Assembly (NCBI GenBank): GCA_913061145.1
Contig: CAJXUQ010000006.1
Location: forward strand, 1 to 64,000
Length of the DNA: 64,000 nucleotides
Direction of reading: 5' to 3'
Source: an uncultured Haliea sp.
GTDB lineage: Bacteria > Pseudomonadota > Gammaproteobacteria > Pseudomonadales > Halieaceae
Shown here: one piece after another, positions 35,038 through 43,010 of the stretch
Numbering within the stretch: position 1 is the first letter of the stretch
Layout of the letters: the number at the start of each line of letters is the position of its first letter
The notes under the pieces: model-generated
The model's input: the letters and a program-made list of their open reading frames with translations, nothing else
Databases searched by the model: none
What the model was told of the DNA's origin: nothing
Made by a program: the position numbers and the translations under genes

Positions 35038-35065
35038 CGCACCCACCAGACCCGGAGCACAGGAT

Positions 35066-35245
35066 ATGAACACCGCACCAGACAAGGCTCACCAAGACGT
35101 GAAAATCAAGCCATCGCGTGGTCAGCGCTTCACGACATGGATACAGGAGCCCTTCGGTTCCGTGATGTTCGCATCGGTTGCAACCATCAGCTCGTTCGGC
35201 TTTGTACTCTCCGGCATGTGGGCAATCCAGGCTACCCTGAACTGA
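35066..35245 (+). CDS. Small single-span membrane protein (59 residues)
   Basis: ATG at 35066 with AGGA just upstream, TGA at 35243-35245. The first 28 residues are polar and basic (MNTAPDKAHQDVKIKPSRGQ...), followed by one transmembrane helix, GSVMFASVATISSFGFVLSG, and a short tail MWAIQATLN. Positive charge before the helix predicts a cytoplasmic N terminus. The stop is ten bases from the convergent trxC stop, a tight packing that supports a real gene. No family is recognised. It may belong to the iron-regulated group upstream, but a separate promoter is possible. Confidence 0.65.
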   Translation: MNTAPDKAHQDVKIKPSRGQRFTTWIQEPFGSVMFASVATISSFGFVLSGMWAIQATLN

Positions 35246-35255
35246 CCGCTGCTGA

Positions 35256-35699
35256 TCACCGAGGCATTTCCGCCAGGGCCTGCTGCAGCCACTGCGTCAA
35301 CTGCGGCTCACTCATGGCGCCGGACTGCCGCGCAAGCTGTTTACCCCGGTGGAAAAGCATCAGCGTAGGAATACTGCGAATTTGCCAGTTGGCGGCTGTC
35401 TCTACAGCGCGCTCGGTGTTGACCTTGAGAAAGCGCACGTCGGGCCGGGTCGCCGCCAGCTTCGCGTAGGTGGGTGCAAACATTTTGCAGGGGCCACACC
35501 ACTCCGCCCAGAAATCAACCAGTAGCGGCAGCTCGTCCTTCTGCAGCATGCGCGTGAAAGAGGCATCATCGATATCCTGTGGGGTGCCCGGTGCCAGCAG
35601 CGCGTGGCAACGCCCACAGGTTGGCCGGTCGGTAATACGCTCCGCATCCAGACGGTTCAGGGTGCCGCAGGCCGGGCACACCGTTTGCAATTTTGCCAT
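35256..35699 (-). CDS. trxC: Thioredoxin 2 (TrxC)
   Basis: A 147-residue cytoplasmic zinc thioredoxin for disulfide reduction and oxidative stress defence. The N-terminal zinc finger has CPAC and CGRC (residues about 8-31). The thioredoxin fold carries the active site WCGPCK (about 67-72) and the cis-proline IRSIPTLMLF. Length and four-cysteine finger distinguish it from TrxA. It stands alone, convergent with the small membrane protein gene; no OxyR site was identified. Confidence 0.95.
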   Translation of the reverse strand: MAKLQTVCPACGTLNRLDAERITDRPTCGRCHALLAPGTPQDIDDASFTRMLQKDELPLLVDFWAEWCGPCKMFAPTYAKLAATRPDVRFLKVNTERAVETAANWQIRSIPTLMLFHRGKQLARQSGAMSEPQLTQWLQQALAEMPR

Positions 35700-35802
35700 C
35701 TCTCATTCCCTGCACAATGGGACCGGGGGGGGTGCGCCGGCTGCCTCGCCGCTGCACCCCGTTTGGGGAACAATAAGTCACAGCCGGGGCGCAAGGCAAC
35801 GT

Positions 35803-36162
35803 TCAGTCCTTCCCCTCCATCTTCGCCTTCAGGCCCGCAAACGGATTGTGGGTCGCCGCCGAAGCTCTGCTCTCTTTAGTGCTGCCGTAGCGTACATAGG
35901 CCTCGAACTTGCTGTGTTCTTCATCGTGGCAGTAGAGGCAGAGCAATTCCCAATTGCTGCCATCACTAGGGTTGTTGTCGTGGTTGTGGTCTACATGGTG
36001 CACGGTGAGTTCCGACAGGTTTCTGCGATCGAACTCCCTTGCGCAGCGGCCACAGATCCAGGGGAACAGCTTTAACGCACGTTCGCGGTAGCCCGACTCG
36101 CGCCTGGCGTTGTACTCCAGCTGTTCGGCGCGCACCTGTTCAAACGTTTTTGCAGGTGACAT
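35803..36162 (-). CDS. yajD: YajD-family HNH nuclease
   Basis: A 119-residue protein with a compact HNH fold: ICGRCAREF, TVHHVDHNHDNN, NWELLCLYCHDEEH. The two CxxC pairs hold structural zinc and the HH/H residues would bind the catalytic metal. The C-terminal ATHNPFAGLKAKMEGK is typical of YajD. ATG at 36162 is preferred to the GTG two codons upstream because GGGAG is correctly spaced from it. YajD function is unsettled; the fold predicts DNA cleavage or repair. Confidence 0.88.
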   Translation of the reverse strand: MSPAKTFEQVRAEQLEYNARRESGYRERALKLFPWICGRCAREFDRRNLSELTVHHVDHNHDNNPSDGSNWELLCLYCHDEEHSKFEAYVRYGSTKESRASAATHNPFAGLKAKMEGKD

Positions 36163-36251
36163 ATTCACGCTCCCCCGGTTCCAGTGGCAATGAAGTGTAA
36201 TTCCGCAGGCCCGGCGCGGCGGGGCATTCCTGGTGCCGGGTCACGGTCGGC

Positions 36252-37931
36252 TCACCCGTCCTCGCGCCGCGCCGCGGCGCTGTTGTCGCGCACGGCCTTG
36301 AACTCGGAAGCGGGGCGCCATTCCGGCCAGCGGCGCGCGTTGCCGAGATCCTCCACCATCCGGAGAAACAGCTCGATATCCTGCACCGCCCCACTCAGGT
36401 CCCAGTCGGGCGACCAGGCATCACAGGGCTTGTGATAGCAGTTACCGACATAGTCGGCGATCCACTGGTTGCCCGCGGCACGACCGCCCTCCACCAGGTC
36501 GGCGCCACCGGCAATGCCCATCAGCAGGAGCACAGGCACACCGGCGCGCGCCAGGGAAAAATGGTCGGCGCGGTAGAACAGGCCGTTCTCAGGGAGGTTC
36601 TCGGGCGTCACGTAACGCCCCTGCGCTGCGGCAGCCCGCGCCAGATCGTCTTCCAGGCTGCTCTGCCCCTCACCGACGAGAATCACATCCTGCGCGGCAC
36701 CGGCCGTCTGCAGAATGTCCAGCGTGAAGTTGGCTACCGTAGTCTCCAGGGGGTAGACCGGGTCCACAGCGTAGGCTCTGGACCCCACGAGGCCGGATTC
36801 CTCCGCGGTCCACAGCGCGAACACCACACTGCGCTCCAGCGGCGGCCCCGTCTGCAGTACCCGGGCGATTTCCAGCACACCCGCCGTGCCCAGGGCATCG
36901 TCGTTGGCGCCCGCACGCACGGTTCTACCCTGCGCGTCCGGTGGCCCCTCACCGTAGGCGTCCCAGTGCGCCGATACCATCAGCACCTCATCCGGACGCG
37001 CGGAGCCCGGCAACAGGCCCAGCACGTTGCGGCTGTCGAAGCGGGTCACGGTGACGTCCGAGTGCACGCGGAATTGCACCCCGTCGAGTTCGAACGCGGA
37101 AAAATCCGGTTGCCGCGCCGCCCTGCGCAGGGTCGCCAGGTCATGTCCCGCCATGGCCAGCAGTTCCGTGGCGGCGCCTTCATGCAGCCAACCCTGTAAC
37201 GCGATCGGCGCGGGGCCCGTTGCATTACTGGCCAGCGCCACACGCTCCCCGGCACCGGCCGCGGCCACGCTCCAGTCGTAACCCGCCGCTTCGGTCTCGT
37301 GGATCACCAGTGCACCCAGGGCACCGCGCCGCGCGGCCTCCTCGTACTTGTAGGCCCAGCGGCCATAGTAGGTCATGCGGCGATTGCCGAAGCGCCCGGC
37401 AACGGGCTCACCGGGCTCGGCAGCGAAGTCGGGGTCGTTCACCAGATACACGGCAATCTTGCCCGTCAGGTCGATGTCACCGTAGTCGTCCCAGTCTCGC
37501 TCGGGGGCCGTCACGCCAAAACCGACGAACACCAGCGGCACTTCCTCGGCGTGGATGTGCTCCGCTGCCCGCACGGTGCTGACCTCTATATTCTCACCTT
37601 GCACCAACTGTAGCTGGCCTTGCGGGTAAGTGAACGCCAACTGCGGCGACTCAAGGAAGGTGCGCATCATGGGCACGGCCTGTGTCCACTGCCCGTCCGG
37701 CCCGCCCGGCTGGATGCCAATGGCCTGAAACTGCTCGATAAGATAGGCGATGGTTTTATCCTCGCCCGGTGTGCCCGGCGCGCGCCCCTCGAAGGCGTCT
37801 GACGCCAGCACCTTGACCATCGCCTCAAGGCGCGCGGGATCAATGGCCGCGGCAGAAACCGGCACCTTGCTTGTGGAACAGCCGCCCACGATAACCGCCA
37901 TACCTGCAGCGAAAAGGAAATGTCTCAACAT
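36252..37931 (-). CDS. M28-family zinc aminopeptidase lipoprotein
   Basis: A 559-residue exported metallopeptidase. The signal peptide ends in lipobox VIVGGC-S at about residue 18, so it is probably lipid-anchored. A protease-associated (PA) insert spans about residues 130-270. The catalytic domain has the five zinc ligands of M28: SAHWDAYG (His), GANDDALGTAG (bridging Asp), TAEESGLVGS (Glu-Glu), LDILQT (Asp) and YRADHFSLARAG (His). Late cysteines in GNCYHKPCDAWSPD suit an envelope location. It probably trims peptides for uptake. It is monocistronic by spacing. Confidence 0.93.
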   Translation of the reverse strand: MLRHFLFAAGMAVIVGGCSTSKVPVSAAAIDPARLEAMVKVLASDAFEGRAPGTPGEDKTIAYLIEQFQAIGIQPGGPDGQWTQAVPMMRTFLESPQLAFTYPQGQLQLVQGENIEVSTVRAAEHIHAEEVPLVFVGFGVTAPERDWDDYGDIDLTGKIAVYLVNDPDFAAEPGEPVAGRFGNRRMTYYGRWAYKYEEAARRGALGALVIHETEAAGYDWSVAAAGAGERVALASNATGPAPIALQGWLHEGAATELLAMAGHDLATLRRAARQPDFSAFELDGVQFRVHSDVTVTRFDSRNVLGLLPGSARPDEVLMVSAHWDAYGEGPPDAQGRTVRAGANDDALGTAGVLEIARVLQTGPPLERSVVFALWTAEESGLVGSRAYAVDPVYPLETTVANFTLDILQTAGAAQDVILVGEGQSSLEDDLARAAAAQGRYVTPENLPENGLFYRADHFSLARAGVPVLLLMGIAGGADLVEGGRAAGNQWIADYVGNCYHKPCDAWSPDWDLSGAVQDIELFLRMVEDLGNARRWPEWRPASEFKAVRDNSAAARREDG

Positions 37932-38123
37932 CAGCGGGCTCCTGCAATGCGTTCACGCGCCCGGTGAGAACTGCTCACCGTGGCCGGTTGCCACCATCCT
38001 AACAGTACGAGGGAGGCTGTGAAGCCCCATGTCCGAGGGGACAGCTGTGCTTGATCTGCGCGCACAATCAACGATACTTGTATGATCCTCACTCTGCAGG
38101 CCCAACGATCGAGGTCAATCGCC

Positions 38124-38435
38124 ATGACACGCAACACCGCAGCCCGCTACCTTGCATTCCTCCTGCTTTCTGCGCCGCTACTGGCCACTGCAGAGATTGG
38201 CGTGACCGACGGCTGCCAGAAAGAGATCGCTGAGGTCGAGGAGGACATCCGCCGCCACGATGACGAGTACACGCTGGAGTCGAAAACCCGGGCGCGTGCC
38301 GAACTCGCCGCCGCGCGAACCAATCGGCTCAACGCCATCAAGTGCCGCGGCAACATACAGGATGCCCGCAAGGCGCTGCGCGAGGGCAAACGGGAGCGCA
38401 AGGAAAACAACAAGGCGCACAAAAACAAGGATTGA
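38124..38435 (+). CDS. Small exported coiled-coil protein (DUF1090-like)
   Basis: A 103-residue protein. Residues 1-24 are a signal peptide (LAFLLLSAPLLATA-E). The mature part has CQKEIAEVEEDIRRHDDEY and RTNRLNAIKCRGN, two cysteines flanking a charged helix, then a very basic tail (ARKALREGKRERKENNKAHKNKD). This resembles the short periplasmic DUF1090 proteins in pattern, though it is smaller. An in-frame ATG at 38082 would put a polar stretch before the signal and is rejected. It lies three bases before the next gene and is likely cotranscribed with it. Function unknown. Confidence 0.72.
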   Translation: MTRNTAARYLAFLLLSAPLLATAEIGVTDGCQKEIAEVEEDIRRHDDEYTLESKTRARAELAAARTNRLNAIKCRGNIQDARKALREGKRERKENNKAHKNKD

Positions 38436-38438
38436 AGG

Positions 38439-38858
38439 ATGGCGCAAGCGCTCAACCCGGCGGAGGCCAACCGGGCACTCATCGAACACTATTTCGCCGT
38501 GCTCCAGGGCCTCGCGGATGATCGCGACCTCGCGGACTTCTTCAGCGACGATGTGACCTGGCAGGTACCGCACAGCAACCCCCATATCACGCCCAACCCG
38601 CGGGTGGGCCATGCGGCGGTCATGGACCTGCTGCACAGCGGGGTGGGGGTTTATCAGGCTGGCAGCATGGCGATCACCCTGCAGCCGCTGATTGCCGACC
38701 AGACCCGGGTGGCCGCCCAGTTTTCCATGCAGGCCCGGCTCGCCAACGGCAACCCCTATCGCAACGACTACTGCATTGTTTTCACCCTGCGCGACGGCCG
38801 CATCTGCGGCGTGACCGAGTATCTCGACACGCTGGCGCAGGACCGGCAGAGCGTCTGA
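38439..38858 (+). CDS. SnoaL/NTF2-like protein (ketosteroid-isomerase fold)
   Basis: A 139-residue cytoplasmic protein with the order helix (NRALIEHYFAVLQGLADD), FFSDDVTWQVPHSNPH, a cone helix (GHAAVMDLL) and the C-terminal strand YCIVFTLRDGRICGVTEYLDTL. That last block is typical of the SnoaL-like family. Members isomerise, hydrolyse or bind small molecules. It follows the small coiled-coil gene by three bases. No pathway partner is evident, so its substrate cannot be guessed. Confidence 0.82.
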   Translation: MAQALNPAEANRALIEHYFAVLQGLADDRDLADFFSDDVTWQVPHSNPHITPNPRVGHAAVMDLLHSGVGVYQAGSMAITLQPLIADQTRVAAQFSMQARLANGNPYRNDYCIVFTLRDGRICGVTEYLDTLAQDRQSV

Positions 38859-38945
38859 TCCCCCCGCGGGGCGCGAAAATCGCAGCGCGGCACCCGCGCC
38901 GGGTGCTATGTTTAGGGTATAAAAGTCCCTGCGCCGGAGATCCCC

Positions 38946-41900
38946 ATGCCCCACGCCGTATTCAGATCGCTGACCTGCCTGGTCATGCTGCTGGCCAGTC
39001 TGCAGGCGGCGGCTGACCCTGCGTCCCTGGCCCGCTGGGAGGCCTGGCTACTCGAGAAGCACCCGGACAGCGCTTGTCCCTGGGTGTTCGCAGACACTCC
39101 GGAGCGCGCCTGTCTCTGGCCCGGCCGGCTCAACCTCGAGGTCCAGTCTCAGGGCCTGCTATTCACTTACGAGGTCGAGGTGTTCCAGGAGGATGCGCTG
39201 GCACCGCTACCCGGCGGCCCCGGCGCCTGGCCGCTGAACGTCACCGTGAATGGGGCGCGGGCAGCCGTCCTCGACCAGGCCGGCCAACCGCAGGCGCTGC
39301 TGGCGCGCGGCAAGCACCGCATCAGCGGCCAGTTCCGCTGGCAGCGGCGCCCTGCGGGCCTACCTGTGCCGGACTCGATTGCCCTGGTCAGCGTCACCGA
39401 GGGTGGTCAGGCGTCACCGGCGGAGCGTCGCGGCAAACAGGTATTGCTGAACCGCGACCGCGTAACCACCGCGGTGAAAGAAAACAACTCACTGGACATT
39501 GAGGTGTTTCGCAAGCTGACAGACGGCGTACCGATGACGCTGGAAACACGCGTGGTGATGACCGTCAGCGGCGAACCGCGGGAGGTACAGACGGGCCAGC
39601 TCGCCTGGCCAGGCACCGCGCTCATGCGCATTGATTCCCCGCTGCCCGCCCGCGTCGAGCACAACGGTGACCTGCGCGTGCAGTTGACCGCGGGACGACA
39701 CACCATAACGACGCTGTCGCGCTTCCTGCGGCCCGTGGAGCAGCTTGCCGCCACGCAGCACGGCGCGCCCTGGCCAGTCGTGGAGTACCTCAGTTTTGCC
39801 GCTGACAGCAACCTGCGACAGGTGAAACTCTCCGGGGCGCCCGCCATCGACACGTCACAGGCACCGATTCCGGAGGACTGGAAAGAACTCCCGGCCTGGC
39901 GCCTGAGCGCTGACGACGGTCTGCAGCTCACCACGGAATACCGTGGTGACCAGTCCCCCGCCAGTAACAGCCTCGCGGTCAACAGAAACCTGTGGCTGGA
40001 TTTCGACGGCACCGCCCTCACCGGCGTGGAGCAGGTGACCGGGGCCATGCGCAGTGACTGGCGGCTGAACGCGCAGACCGACACTCAGCTCGGCAGCGCC
40101 AGCGTGTCCGGCCTGCCGGTACTGGTCACGCGGCATGCCGACACCGAGGGTGTCGAGATCCGCAGCCCGGACATCGCGCTGCAAGCGGTCACCCGCATTG
40201 CATCCCCCACAGACTTTTCGGCAACGGGCTGGCAAAGCCGCGCCGACACCTTCGATGCAACGCTGCACATCCCGCCCGGCTGGCGCGTCCTGCACGCATC
40301 CGGGGTGGAAGGCGTGCAGGGCACCTGGCTGAGTGACTGGGACCTCTGGGACATCTTCCTGGTGCTGGTGATGGTCGCTGCCACACGCAAACTGCTGGGT
40401 GTGAAGGCCGCGACGCTGGCGGGCGTCGCCCTGCTGGCCGGCTACCATGAGCCGGGCATGCCCACTGCGCTGCTGGCAACCCTGCTGTTGTTGTTGCCCC
40501 TCGCTGCCGTTGCCCGGGGCCGCATGCGGCGCAGCATCGCCATTGCAGCCACCGTCACCGGCATCGCAGCCGCGCTGGCGCTGGTGGCGTTCTCGATCAG
40601 CAACTTCCGCCTCGCCATCTACCCCTCACTGGAGCGCAGTGCAGTGGGGGTCTATGACTACAGCAACGACCTCGGTGTCCACCCCTACGCCAACAACGAT
40701 CTTGACCTGAGGGAAGTGGCCGCCGTTGCGGACAGTGTGCAGGCTGGCGCCGAAGCCCTGGCACAACGATCCGCGGTGGCAGGCAAAGTATTCGGCGCCG
40801 GCGCGCCCCCGGGCTCCGCCGAAACCGCCTACCTGCTGGGGGACACCGACCGTGTACAAACCGGACCCGGTGCGCCCAACTGGCTGTGGAACACGGTACA
40901 GCTGCGCTCCGGCAGCCCAGTGCCGGAAGGTGCCCGGCTCTCGGTGCTGTACAGCCCCCCCTGGCTGACGCGGCTGTGGCGGGTGGTGGGTGTGCTGCTG
41001 ACCCTTGCCTATGCCGGGTTGCTGATGCAGGCACTGCTGCACGCGCTGCGCGCCCCGCCGGCAGACGACGGGAACGGCGTCGGCAACCCATCCGCCGGCG
41101 CCGCTGCACTGGCCCTGGCGGTAGGCCTGTTGCTCCCCGCCCTGCCTGCGCCGGCCGTGGCGCAGGATTTCCCGCCCGCCGCATTGCTGCAGGAGCTGGA
41201 ACAGCGCCTGTTGCAACCGCCGACCTGCACGCCGCACTGCGTCGCACTCGATGAGGGCGTCATCACCACCGAACGCAATGCGCTCACCATCGGCTTCAGC
41301 GCCTATGCGGCCGCCGATATGCTGCTGCAGCTGCCCACCCCCCGCGAGGGCTGGCAGGTGACGACCCTGCAGGTGAACGGTGCCGACGCCAGTGCTCGCC
41401 TGCACGACGGATTCCTGTCTGTGCGGCTGACCCGGGGCCACCATATCATCAGCCTGGGCGGTCCGCTGCAGGGCGACACGGCCAGCGTGAGCCTGCCCGT
41501 GGCAATCCACAACCTGAGCACCCGCGGCAGCGACTGGCAGCTGAGTGGCCTGGTGGATGGCCGTGTGCCCTCAGGCACGCTGTCCCTGCGCGCCCTGTCG
41601 GCGGCCCGGGCAGAGGCCGGCAAGCGCATCAAGCCGGACCCCATTGCGGCCTTCTTCGCCGTGCACCGCGAATTCCACATCGGGCTGCAGTGGCGGGTCG
41701 TGACCCGGGTCACGCGGCTGGCACCGGCCGCGGGGCCGGTGGCCGTGGAGGTTCCCCTGCTGGACCTGGAACGCCCCCTGTCCAGCGCGGTCAATTTCGC
41801 CGGCGGCAAGGCACAGCTGCAGTTCAGCGATCGCCAGCAGCAGGTCAGCTGGGAATCCAGCATCAACCCGGTGAGCGAGCTGCAACTGCAGGCCGCCAGC

Positions 41901-42998
41901 GGGGAGCACTACGTCGAAACCTGGCGCCTGCGCCCCTCGGCGCTGTGGCGACTGAGTCATGAGGGCCTGCCGCCAACCCGCCCTCTCGGCGGTGCCGACA
42001 GCCTGCAACCACTGTGGAAACCCTGGTCAGGGGAATCGCTGATGCTGAAGTTCGAGCGCCCGGAGGGCGTCGCCGGCCCCACCTATACCGTCGAGGGGGC
42101 AAAGCTGTCCTTCCAGGCGGGCACTGCAGTTCGGCAGAGTCAGCTCGCCCTGAGCATCAAGGCCAGCATGGGGCAGGACTATGCCCTGACGCTGCCCTCC
42201 GGCAGCCGTGTTACGGCGCTGAACCGCAACGGCAACGACCTCAACCTTCCCGAGAGCAATACCGTCACCGTGGCCCTGCAGCCCGGCCATCAGCACATCA
42301 GCCTGACCTTCGAGCAGGACGGTGGCAGCGGCTGGTGGAGTGAGACGCCGCAGGTGGTGTTGCCCGGAGGCGCCAGCAACATTTCGCTTGCCTACACCCT
42401 GCCGCAGGACCGCTGGCCGCTGTACCTGAGCGGGCCGGCGATCGGCCCTGCCATGCTGTACTGGGGCGTCTTCTGCGTCATCCTGCTCGGTGCCCTGCTA
42501 CTGCACGGGCTGAACCGGCGCATCGGCGCCGGTATTCCCATCGGCCTGGCGGGGTGGCTGCTGCTGGGGGTCGGGCTGTCCACCGTCAACAGCTACGGGG
42601 TACTGGTCGTCGCCGGTTTCCTGTTCCTGCTGGCACTTCGGCAGCGTATGGATCCCGCCGGCATGAACCGACTGACATTCAACCTGATGCAGGTGGCACT
42701 GGGGATTGGTGCGTTCATCACGCTCGCCACCCTGGTCTCGGCAATTCCGCTGGGCCTGCTGTCCAGCCCGAACATGCTGGTCACCGGTAATAACAGCTGG
42801 TCGCACGTCTACAATTTCTTCCAGGACCGGGCGGACGCAGACAGCTTCCCCACTGCCACCGTGATCAGTGTCAACCTGATGGTCTATCGCGCCGTGATGC
42901 TTATCTGGGCGCTCTGGCTCGCCAACCGGTTACTGCGCTGGGTGGCCTGGGGCTGGCAGGCCTATGGCAGACACGGAGTGTGGGTGGCGAAACCCTGA
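38946..42998 (+). CDS. Very large modular membrane protein of unknown function (1350 residues)
   Basis: A signal peptide (about 1-23) leads into a large periplasmic domain (24-465), a first membrane cluster (about 468-560), a periplasmic segment, one or two helices near 678-738, a second periplasmic domain (about 740-1155) and five or so C-terminal helices (1158-1340). The periplasmic domains share a repeated beta-motif: LNVTVNGARAAVL...RGKHRISGQF, VTTLQVNGADASARL...RGHHIISLGG, and VTALNRNGNDLNL...GHQHISLTF. Cysteines are clustered at each domain start (CPWVF...CLW; CTPHC). I know no function for it. GGAG is before the ATG and a TATAAA box lies about 25 bases upstream. It is monocistronic. 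Confidence 0.85.
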   Translation: MPHAVFRSLTCLVMLLASLQAAADPASLARWEAWLLEKHPDSACPWVFADTPERACLWPGRLNLEVQSQGLLFTYEVEVFQEDALAPLPGGPGAWPLNVTVNGARAAVLDQAGQPQALLARGKHRISGQFRWQRRPAGLPVPDSIALVSVTEGGQASPAERRGKQVLLNRDRVTTAVKENNSLDIEVFRKLTDGVPMTLETRVVMTVSGEPREVQTGQLAWPGTALMRIDSPLPARVEHNGDLRVQLTAGRHTITTLSRFLRPVEQLAATQHGAPWPVVEYLSFAADSNLRQVKLSGAPAIDTSQAPIPEDWKELPAWRLSADDGLQLTTEYRGDQSPASNSLAVNRNLWLDFDGTALTGVEQVTGAMRSDWRLNAQTDTQLGSASVSGLPVLVTRHADTEGVEIRSPDIALQAVTRIASPTDFSATGWQSRADTFDATLHIPPGWRVLHASGVEGVQGTWLSDWDLWDIFLVLVMVAATRKLLGVKAATLAGVALLAGYHEPGMPTALLATLLLLLPLAAVARGRMRRSIAIAATVTGIAAALALVAFSISNFRLAIYPSLERSAVGVYDYSNDLGVHPYANNDLDLREVAAVADSVQAGAEALAQRSAVAGKVFGAGAPPGSAETAYLLGDTDRVQTGPGAPNWLWNTVQLRSGSPVPEGARLSVLYSPPWLTRLWRVVGVLLTLAYAGLLMQALLHALRAPPADDGNGVGNPSAGAAALALAVGLLLPALPAPAVAQDFPPAALLQELEQRLLQPPTCTPHCVALDEGVITTERNALTIGFSAYAAADMLLQLPTPREGWQVTTLQVNGADASARLHDGFLSVRLTRGHHIISLGGPLQGDTASVSLPVAIHNLSTRGSDWQLSGLVDGRVPSGTLSLRALSAARAEAGKRIKPDPIAAFFAVHREFHIGLQWRVVTRVTRLAPAAGPVAVEVPLLDLERPLSSAVNFAGGKAQLQFSDRQQQVSWESSINPVSELQLQAASGEHYVETWRLRPSALWRLSHEGLPPTRPLGGADSLQPLWKPWSGESLMLKFERPEGVAGPTYTVEGAKLSFQAGTAVRQSQLALSIKASMGQDYALTLPSGSRVTALNRNGNDLNLPESNTVTVALQPGHQHISLTFEQDGGSGWWSETPQVVLPGGASNISLAYTLPQDRWPLYLSGPAIGPAMLYWGVFCVILLGALLLHGLNRRIGAGIPIGLAGWLLLGVGLSTVNSYGVLVVAGFLFLLALRQRMDPAGMNRLTFNLMQVALGIGAFITLATLVSAIPLGLLSSPNMLVTGNNSWSHVYNFFQDRADADSFPTATVISVNLMVYRAVMLIWALWLANRLLRWVAWGWQAYGRHGVWVAKP

Positions 42999-43010
42999 CT
43001 GCCGAGCGAA

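Noticed and set aside
35725-35762. Terminator between yajD and trxC
   Set aside because: GGGGTGC/GCACCCC can pair, but the loop is long and there is no T-tract in the required direction.
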